This document shows, piece after piece, positions 6,018 to 10,804 of a stretch of 10,804 nt of DNA. Position 1 is the stretch's first letter. Each line of letters starts with the position of its first letter. Made by a program: the position numbers and the translations under genes. The notes below the pieces were generated by a model. It searched no databases and was not told where the DNA came from. It worked only from the letters and a program-made list of their open reading frames with translations. This stretch comes from JACQXM01 sp964569425 (GTDB lineage Bacteria; Planctomycetota; Phycisphaerae; UBA1845), in NCBI GenBank assembly GCA_964569425.1, contig CAZMVD010000137.1, positions 1 to 10,804 on the forward strand. The letters run 5' to 3'.

Positions 6018-6755
6018 TCAGGTGCGCTGCGTCCAGTCCGCGCCCGCGTACTTGCTTTCCAACGACTCAACCTGTGCCAGCTCCTGAGTGGTCCACGCCC
6101 CGGTCGCTACGGCCCGACCGGCGCACTCCGCGAACCGCTCGGGCAGCACCACCCGCAGGCGCGCCGCACTCTCGCCAAACTCTAACGGCCAGCGGTACCG
6201 TAACGGTTGACTATATCGGTCCCCGAGAATCAACGACCCATGCTGCAGCGTTCCGTGGCGCGTGCGCCGTTGAGCGCTGCCGGCGATCTTGTCGCCGCCC
6301 ACAATGACATCAAAGCAGTGGCGGCGCGCAAAACAGAAAAAGGGACCGCGGGTGGGCGTGGAGTCATCGGACACGCCGCAGGGCGCCGCCTGCACGTCGA
6401 ATTCCGCCAGCGCTGCGATGATGGCATTGTGGACCAACGCATAAAGGTGGTTGGCGCCCGAACCCAGAAGGGGGTCGCCTGCGGGAAGGGCCAACGAGTA
6501 GGTCAATTCCAGGTCATGCAAAATCGCTCCGCCGCCCGTCAGGCGGCGCACGACGGGAAGTTCGCACAACGGGGCGGCCTGCGCACGATAATCTGCGAAG
6601 GATTGGAAGTATCCCAGCGAGATCGTCGCCGCGTCCCATTGATACAGCCGCATCGTGGCCGGAGCGCTGCCCGCGCACACCTCGTACAGGAGCACCTCGT
6701 CGCGGGCCATGTTCTGTGGGCCCGAAAGCGGCGGATCGTTCAAAAGGCGAATCAT
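6018..6755 (-). CDS. LipM-type octanoyltransferase / lipoate-protein ligase A family protein
   Basis: The start is taken at ATG 6755 (MIRLLNDPPLSGPQNMARDE), which fits the family's usual N-terminus; a GTG at 6782 adds nine residues, giving 254. Family motifs are clear: RRLTGGGAILHD (lipoyl/octanoyl binding loop), GGDKIAGSAQRR (catalytic lysine region of LplA-like enzymes) and LQHGSLIL. FFCF, 14 residues before that lysine, places a Cys where Firmicutes LipM carries its catalytic Cys. This favours octanoyl transfer from acyl carrier protein to a lipoyl domain or GcvH over ATP-dependent ligation of free lipoate. The enzyme would act in the cytoplasm in protein lipoylation. No lipoyl synthase or lipoylated protein gene lies in the window. 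Family membership is firm; the LipM/LplA distinction is inference. Confidence 0.88.
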   Translation of the reverse strand: MIRLLNDPPLSGPQNMARDEVLLYEVCAGSAPATMRLYQWDAATISLGYFQSFADYRAQAAPLCELPVVRRLTGGGAILHDLELTYSLALPAGDPLLGSGANHLYALVHNAIIAALAEFDVQAAPCGVSDDSTPTRGPFFCFARRHCFDVIVGGDKIAGSAQRRTRHGTLQHGSLILGDRYSQPLRYRWPLEFGESAARLRVVLPERFAECAGRAVATGAWTTQELAQVESLESKYAGADWTQRT

Positions 6756-6954
6756 GCGGCGGCGGACCCCCGGCGTTCGCACACAGCGGAATCTTCCTGA
6801 TTATTGCTCGCGGCGGTCGCATCCGGCCCCTCGCCACGCGGTACCTTGCTTAAGGAACTTTCCGCCGCTTGCGGTGTCCAACAGAGTATCGAAGATAGTG
6901 CGTGCGCCGCAACCGGCGAACGGTTTGCACCAGAGTTGCAGAAAGGATGCCACC

Positions 6955-8562
6955 ATGGTCAGTGTTCGCGTTTATTCGGATGGGCCGACACCACGTACCG
7001 CAGGTTTCCACGTGACCCGAGCCCATGGGACGGGCATTGCGCTTGTGGCGATGATCGCGGCGCTGGGCGTCGAGGGCGTTGTGCGCGGGGCGGAAGGCGA
7101 CGCCACCGCCCTGACCATCTACAGCACCGCCACGCCGGGTGCGGTGCGCCCCGAAATCTACCAGCCCGGCATGCAGGGCCGCTTCCAGCCCTACGACCTG
7201 CGCCAGATGATCCCCGGCTACGCCGTCGTCAAGCAGGAGCGCGAGGTCACGCTGCCCGCGGGTCGCAGCAGCTTGCGATTTTCCGACGTCGCCGGCCAGA
7301 TCGACCCCACCACCGTCACCTTCGCCTCGCTGACTGACGCCACGGGCACGCGCGTGCTCGAGCAGAACTTCGAGTTCGACCTCGTCAGCACCGAGAAGCT
7401 CATGCAGCGCTATCTCGATCGGCCCATCACCGTCGAACAGGCCCAGGGCGAAAAAATCTCCACCTTCACCGGCACGCTGTTGAGCACCTCCGGCGGGATC
7501 CTGCTCAAGGGGGACGACGGCGGCGTGCAGGTAATAAACGGGTATTCCAACGTCCGCTTCGGCGAACTGCCCGGCGGGCTCATCACCAAGCCCACGCTGG
7601 TGTGGGACGTGATGGCCGCCAAGGCCGGCGCCCAGCGCGTCCGCGTCACCTACGAAACCCGCGCCATGGCGTGGTGGGCCGACTACAATATCGTGTTCAC
7701 GCCCGGTTCGGACGCCAACAGCGGCCTGCTCGACGTCGGCGCCTGGGTCAGCATCATCAACCAGTCCGGCGCCACCTATCCCGAGGCCAAGCTCAAACTC
7801 ATCGCCGGCGATGTGAACCGCGCACCCCAGCCGCAGTTTCAGCCCCAATATGCCAAGCGGGCCATGGCCATGGCCGCCGAAATGGACGCCGCCGGCTTCG
7901 AGGAGAAGTCCTTCTTCGAGTACCACCTGTACACTCTCGGTCGGCCGACCACGCTGCCCGACAACTCGACCAAGCAGATCGAACTCTTTCCCACGGCGCG
8001 CCAAGTGCCCTGCGAGAAGGTGCTGGTCTACTACGGGCTGGGCTCGCGCTATCCGGTCTACGGCGCGCCGATGGTCGACCGCAACTTCGGCGTGCAGAGC
8101 AACAAAAAGGTGGACATTTACCTGCGGTTCAAGAACGAAGAGAAGATCGGCATGGGCATGCCGCTGCCCTCCGGCCGCATCCGCGTCAGCCAGCTCGACA
8201 CTGCCGACCAGACGCTGGAGTTCATCGGCGAAGACACCATCGACCACACGCCCAAGAACGAGGAAGTGCTCATCAAGCTGGGCAGCGCCTTCGACGTGGT
8301 CGGCGAGCGCATCCAGACCGATTTCAAGACCGACAGCCGCCGCAACTGGATGGAGGAGTCCATCCAGATCAAGCTCCGCAACCACCAAGAGGAACGGGTC
8401 AAGGTCATCGTCAAGGAAAACCTCTACCGCTGGACCAACTGGCGGATCACCAAAAAGTCCCACGACTTCGAGAAGATCGACTCCCGCACCATCCACTTCC
8501 CCTTGACCATCGAAAAGGACGGCGAGGTGGAACTCACCTACACGGTGGAGTACACCTGGTAA
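6955..8562 (+). CDS. DUF4139 domain-containing secreted protein
   Basis: 535 residues. ATG 6955 follows GAAAGGA at 6941-6947; the open frame extends upstream to 6655 without any start signals and across the divergent gene, so the longer version is rejected. A hydrophobic segment (IALVAMIAALGVEGVV, about residues 30-45) after a long N-terminal stretch suggests a signal peptide or membrane anchor. The DUF4139/MuiA-like pattern follows: YAVVKQEREVTLPAGRSSLR, DPTTVTFASLTD, TGTLLSTSGGILLKGDDG, LITKPTLVWDV, and AMAWWADYNIVFTP through YPEAKLKLIAGDVNRAP near residues 240-290. The C-terminal half is beta-rich (VDIYLRFKNEE, EVLIKLGSAFDVVGER, DGEVELTYTVEYTW). The biochemical role of DUF4139 proteins is not established. 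It lies divergent from the LipM-type gene across a 199-bp spacer in which no clear promoter was recognised. Confidence 0.9.
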   Translation: MVSVRVYSDGPTPRTAGFHVTRAHGTGIALVAMIAALGVEGVVRGAEGDATALTIYSTATPGAVRPEIYQPGMQGRFQPYDLRQMIPGYAVVKQEREVTLPAGRSSLRFSDVAGQIDPTTVTFASLTDATGTRVLEQNFEFDLVSTEKLMQRYLDRPITVEQAQGEKISTFTGTLLSTSGGILLKGDDGGVQVINGYSNVRFGELPGGLITKPTLVWDVMAAKAGAQRVRVTYETRAMAWWADYNIVFTPGSDANSGLLDVGAWVSIINQSGATYPEAKLKLIAGDVNRAPQPQFQPQYAKRAMAMAAEMDAAGFEEKSFFEYHLYTLGRPTTLPDNSTKQIELFPTARQVPCEKVLVYYGLGSRYPVYGAPMVDRNFGVQSNKKVDIYLRFKNEEKIGMGMPLPSGRIRVSQLDTADQTLEFIGEDTIDHTPKNEEVLIKLGSAFDVVGERIQTDFKTDSRRNWMEESIQIKLRNHQEERVKVIVKENLYRWTNWRITKKSHDFEKIDSRTIHFPLTIEKDGEVELTYTVEYTW

Positions 8563-8596
8563 CCGGCACGGTGAATTACATCCGAGTTGCACCCGG

Positions 8597-8624
8597 CGAG
8601 CCGCGGGCTTTGAGCCCGCGCGGA
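8597..8624. repeat. Palindromic repeat A, copy 1
   Basis: It begins CGAGCCGCGGGCTTTGAGCC. The core CGCGGGCT-ttg-AGCCCGCG is a perfect 8-bp hairpin. It is identical over 28 bp to copy 2 at 8813-8840, while flanking sequence differs. Confidence 0.75.
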
Positions 8625-8696
8625 GTAACGGCGACCCATCCGCCACCCCGGTATGGCGGCGATTTCATCTCAAAGTCGGCCGCGGGCTGTTTCCCC

Positions 8697-8755
8697 AGTG
8701 TGGGACCGGTTTCCAACCAGTCATCGCGAGTGTGGGACCGGTTTTCCAACCGGTC
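8697..8755. repeat. Direct repeat B, two tandem-like copies
   Basis: Copies at 8697-8722 and 8729-8755 share AGTGTGGGACCGGTTT and then differ by one inserted T and one substitution. The second copy contains a perfect 8-bp hairpin GACCGGTT-ttcc-AACCGGTC at 8736-8755; in the first copy one stem position is mismatched. The pair is separated by 6 bases. Confidence 0.75.
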
Positions 8756-8812
8756 GTTTGCGCAACCGTCCGACCCGCCCCGCGCGAAGTGACGCCATCG
8801 GAACATCCACAA

Positions 8813-8840
8813 CGAGCCGCGGGCTTTGAGCCCGCGCGGA
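8813..8840. repeat. Palindromic repeat A, copy 2
   Basis: Identical over 28 bp to 8597-8624, in the same orientation, 216 bp away. It is followed 11 bp later by a partly similar unit starting CGAGCCGCGACCG at 8851. Confidence 0.75.
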
Positions 8841-8895
8841 CTTGTCCATCCGAGCCGCGACCGTCAGGGAGCGGGCTTGACCCTCGCGCACCGTC

Positions 8896-9024
8896 TTACA
8901 ACAACAGCGGCCCCAGCACGAAAAACACCTCGCCCAGTGCGGCGCCCACACAGCCGCCGGACAGCAATAAAGCTGCGCCCAGCAACGCGAGCTTCCAACA
9001 GTGACGTTGTATCAGTTGCCTCAT
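8896..9024 (-). CDS. Tiny lipoprotein (42 residues)
   Basis: ATG 9024 has GAGG at 9033-9036 with 8-base spacing. The peptide starts MRQLIQRHCWKLALLGAALL, has LLSGGC as a probable lipobox (Cys25) and ends with a second hydrophobic stretch, EVFFVLGPLLL, directly before TAA. After processing only about 18 residues would remain, mostly hydrophobic. It lies 53 bases downstream of another tiny lipoprotein gene on the same strand, so the two are probably co-transcribed. The longer frame reaching 9357 lacks a ribosome site and runs through the neighbour. No function is known. Confidence 0.6.
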   Translation of the reverse strand: MRQLIQRHCWKLALLGAALLLSGGCVGAALGEVFFVLGPLLL

Positions 9025-9077
9025 TGGTTGCGCCTCAGTGAATCGAAATCGGTCGTCATGCCGAGCCGTCCGCCCGG

Positions 9078-9197
9078 CTACCGCGCCAGCAGAAATGGCG
9101 TCGCGAGGTTCAGCAGCCACACCTCCGCGCACCCCGGCAGAATCCCGAAGACCATGCCGGTGCACACCAGCGCCGTCCACTTGTACATTCTTCGCAT
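9078..9197 (-). CDS. Tiny lipoprotein (39 residues)
   Basis: ATG 9197 is preceded by a strong AGGAG at 9206-9210 with 8-base spacing. The peptide starts MRRMYKWTALVCTGMVFGI, carries the lipobox LPGC (Cys23) and ends with AEVWLLNLATPFLLAR before TAG. Basic n-region, hydrophobic core, lipobox and a short hydrophobic tail closely parallel the next gene (8896-9024), although the sequences differ. Such very short lipoproteins are easily missed by gene callers. No function is known. Confidence 0.65.
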   Translation of the reverse strand: MRRMYKWTALVCTGMVFGILPGCAEVWLLNLATPFLLAR

Positions 9198-9281
9198 TCG
9201 CGCTACTCCTCTGGTTGGTTCCTCGTTCCATGGCGGGCCCGCTTCCCACGCGCGTCATTACTTCACACGCTCGATGGTCGA

Positions 9282-9334
9282 AGAGTCGTCGGACTCTGCC
9301 ATTCGCCATTCCCGATTCGCCATTCGACATTCGC
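9282..9334. repeat. Short hairpin and ATTCGCCATTC-type simple repeat
   Basis: AGAGTC-gtcg-GACTCT at 9282-9297 is a 6-bp hairpin. It is followed at 9298-9334 by degenerate direct repeats of CATTCGC/CATTCCC/CATTCGA. The stretch lies downstream of the beta-barrel gene and upstream of the tiny lipoproteins (both minus strand). It could be a weak terminator region; otherwise its role is unknown. Confidence 0.5.
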
Positions 9335-9381
9335 GGCCGGGCGCTCGGTTGCGGCAATCGTATCGCGCCTCCGCGGCCGCG

Positions 9382-10404
9382 CTAGAAGCTGACGACCGTG
9401 TTGAACGTCAGGCGATAGTCCTGGAGATTCTCGCTCTTGCTCTCCAGCGGCACCTCCACCGTCATGCCCACCGACACGTTTTCCAGCGCCTGCCACCGGA
9501 AGCCCAGTCCCGCGGAGAAAAAGTCCCGCCCCCGCACCCGCGATACGCCCAGGCTCCCCACGTCCAGGTAATCCTGGCTCAGCGGCAGCCGGTCGGCGTT
9601 GCTCAGCCAGTGGATGCCGTGGACTTCAATCAACGGTCGGAACGTCTCCGTCAGCTCGTAATCCAGGTGCAGGTTCCAGATGAGGCTGTGGTTGGCGTCG
9701 TTGCGGTCCGTGGCGATCCGCCCGCCGATGTGCCCCAGAAAATGCCACTTTTCCCATCCCTTGGCAAAACTCAGGAACGGGCTCAACTCCTGGCTGTCGC
9801 CGCCCTGCCACGCGTCGGTCGAGCCGTTGCGCCATTCCCATCGCAGGCCCGTGGTTAACAGAAACTGCTCCTCAGGCCGGCTGATGAGGGCGTATTTCAG
9901 GCCGATGGCCACGTCATTCCAGCCGTCGCCCGCCGGTGTCACATGGCTGTCCACCCAACTGTACCCGTCCTTGGTGGCGATCAGCGCCAGCCGCTCCGTC
10001 AGCGCAGCGCGAATCTGCAACGCCGCCACGTGCACCTGCCCGCCGCGAAGCTCCGACCGGTCAGGGATCCCGTGATAGATGTAAATCAGCCGCAGGTCCG
10101 TGGTGATGAACGGATCCTCGAAATACACCGGCATGCCCACCGGCAGAATGAAATCCTCGTACCCGCTCAGTCCGGTCAGGAAGCCCGGCCAGGTCTTCGA
10201 CTCCAGATCCAGCACCCATGGCGGGTGACGATGGGACGGCGCGCTTGTTTCTTCTACCGTCGTTGTCGCGTCAGCATTGCCCGGTGTATCGGGCGGCTGC
10301 CGCACACTTCTGGCGGAACTGTCGTCGTCCAGGCCGACCGTCGGCCCCGCCGGCACCAGTGCACATCCCACAATGACGCTGACGATCCATCGCTGCACTC
10401 GCAT
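9382..10404 (-). CDS. Outer-membrane beta-barrel protein (transporter/MetA-like type)
   Basis: 340 residues. ATG 10404 has an AGGG ribosome site about 8-9 bases upstream. Residues 1-24 are a signal peptide, followed by a disordered acidic/Pro stretch to about residue 60. The rest is rich in alternating hydrophobic/polar strands ending in aromatic residues: TTDLRLIYIYHGIP, VHVAALQIRAALTERLALIA, WNDVAIGLKYALI, QFLLTTGLRWEWRNG, HSLIWNLHLDYELTETFRP, FSAGLGFRWQALENVSVGMT. The final residues YRLTFNTVVSF end in Phe, the usual C-terminal recognition residue for outer-membrane barrel insertion. It resembles the phenol-degradation MetA/'transporter' type of barrel; this is by style only and the substrate is unknown. 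An outer-membrane protein implies a diderm envelope. Confidence 0.82.
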   Translation of the reverse strand: MRVQRWIVSVIVGCALVPAGPTVGLDDDSSARSVRQPPDTPGNADATTTVEETSAPSHRHPPWVLDLESKTWPGFLTGLSGYEDFILPVGMPVYFEDPFITTDLRLIYIYHGIPDRSELRGGQVHVAALQIRAALTERLALIATKDGYSWVDSHVTPAGDGWNDVAIGLKYALISRPEEQFLLTTGLRWEWRNGSTDAWQGGDSQELSPFLSFAKGWEKWHFLGHIGGRIATDRNDANHSLIWNLHLDYELTETFRPLIEVHGIHWLSNADRLPLSQDYLDVGSLGVSRVRGRDFFSAGLGFRWQALENVSVGMTVEVPLESKSENLQDYRLTFNTVVSF

Positions 10405-10539
10405 GTCGTCACCCTGTTGGCGCGCTCATGAATGAGTATGGTGGCGAGTTCCGCGCCGAAACTCACCGCGCACGTTGACGGCCCAACCCTGCCCGCTCGA
10501 TGTGCTCCCGAAGGGCGGGTTTTCCACAGACGCTTCCGC

Positions 10540-10604
10540 AAACAAAACCGCCGCCGCGCGACGCGCCAAACTTCGGGCGGAACTCAACCCGCGCGTCGCG
10601 GCGG
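10540..10604 (-). terminator. Intrinsic-type terminator of the RHH gene
   Basis: CCGCCGCGCGACGCGC at 10551-10566 pairs with GCGCGTCGCGGCGG at 10591-10604 apart from a two-base bulge. On the minus strand the stem is followed by GGTTTTGTTT (about 10540-10549), a T-rich tail. It starts 37 bases after the ribbon-helix-helix stop. The 24-base loop is long for a classical terminator. Confidence 0.5.
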
Positions 10605-10640
10605 CAACGGCCGCTCAACGCCCTGCAAGTTGCGTGCCAG

Positions 10641-10804
10641 TCAGGACGGTTCTTCCGACTTTTTTGATTGCTGCCCCTCGATCGGGGCTCGAGATGTTCG
10701 CCGCCGCACCGCGTCGCGAAGCAGATACTCAATTTGTGCGTTGAGACTGCGCAAATCGTCCTTGGCCCACCGATTCAGGTCCTCCAGCAAATCGGTAGGC
10801 AGCC
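10641..10804 (-). CDS. Ribbon-helix-helix (Arc-type) DNA-binding protein, C-terminal part
   Basis: The frame enters from the right edge and ends with TGA at 10643-10641; 53 residues are visible and the N-terminus is missing. LPTDLLEDLNRWAKDDLRSL followed by NAQIEYLLRDAVRRR is the helix A, turn, helix B pattern of Arc-family ribbon-helix-helix proteins. The DNA-contacting beta-strand would lie just outside the window. The tail (about 18 residues, Lys/Glu/Ser-rich) looks disordered. Such small regulators act as dimers binding operators, sometimes as antitoxins; no toxin-like gene follows here, where a terminator-like hairpin is found instead. Confidence 0.75.
   Translation of the reverse strand, partial: LPTDLLEDLNRWAKDDLRSLNAQIEYLLRDAVRRRTSRAPIEGQQSKKSEEPS

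Larger units (their letters stand above)
8563..8895. repeat. Gene-free island of short palindromic repeats
   Basis: This 333-bp stretch between the convergent DUF4139 gene and the tiny lipoproteins holds no supportable gene. Instead it has three kinds of short repeat. A 28-bp sequence occurs twice identically (8597-8624 and 8813-8840), a 26-27-bp sequence occurs twice nearly identically (8697-8722 and 8729-8755), and a related GC-rich unit starting GAGCCGCGACCG lies at 8852-8880. Most units can form hairpins, some of which may also terminate transcription from either side. Confidence 0.7.

Noticed and set aside
6655..6954. N-terminal extension of the DUF4139 gene
   Set aside because: It overlaps the divergent LipM-type gene and its promoter region; ATG 6955 has a clear GAAAGGA site and a signal-like segment.
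6850..8646. 598-codon open frame on the minus strand
   Set aside because: It is the antisense of the DUF4139 gene; low-complexity Leu/Val/Gly/Asp-rich sequence without motifs, typical of a high-GC shadow frame.
7602..8792. 396-codon plus-strand frame in another phase
   Set aside because: It overlaps the DUF4139 gene, is dominated by Arg, His, Gln and Pro, and continues into the palindromic repeat island.
8597..8840. Possible CRISPR array
   Set aside because: Repeats of different families, irregular spacing, only two copies each and no cas genes; fits dispersed palindromic repeats.

Overview
The window looks like part of a high-GC chromosome of a planctomycete-like bacterium (Planctomycetota, possibly Phycisphaerae-related). 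This is an inference from protein style, not a taxonomic marker. The signs are an RHS core with a dockerin-like calcium loop, a secreted protein with a long Asn/Asp/Gly linker and a Cys-containing C-terminal anchor, many lipoproteins including 25-42 residue ones, and clusters of short GC-rich palindromic repeats. No rRNA, tRNA, CRISPR array, transposase or prophage gene was seen.

Left part (1-2184, + strand): the 3' end of an RHS-repeat protein, whose core ends near base 369 and is followed by a visibly more AT-rich Cys-rich tip with an N-C-H-G-Y motif. A secreted or lipoprotein gene of similar composition begins 27 bases later. This is the layout of a polymorphic toxin and its immunity gene, with a possible periplasmic Cys/His hydrolase as the toxin. 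A GC-rich remnant of a jelly-roll (LamG/DUF1080-like) module follows. A 68-bp element made of two inverted hairpins interrupts it and supplies a stop codon.

Middle part (2165-5853): a minus-strand cohesin-like surface protein and a plus-strand DUF4382-like lipoprotein with an inserted Cys-rich repeat block are transcribed divergently from a 332-bp spacer holding a nested inverted repeat. Convergent to the latter are minus-strand mini-genes (two 25-codon membrane peptides in the same frame, separated by an in-frame TGA) and a 168-residue lipoprotein of unknown function.

Right part (6018-10804): a LipM-type octanoyltransferase/lipoate ligase family gene (-) is divergent from a large secreted DUF4139 protein (+). 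Next comes a 300-bp island of palindromic repeats, two tiny minus-strand lipoproteins, a minus-strand outer-membrane beta-barrel protein, a likely intrinsic terminator, and the 3' end of a ribbon-helix-helix (Arc-type) regulator running off the window edge.

Most genes encode envelope or exported proteins of unknown role. The only metabolic enzyme is the lipoyl-pathway transferase. The most original signals are the RHS tip/lipoprotein pair, the palindromic-pair insertion in the jelly-roll remnant, the Cys-type C-terminal anchor, the Cys-rich insertion in DUF4382, and the TGA-split mini-gene.
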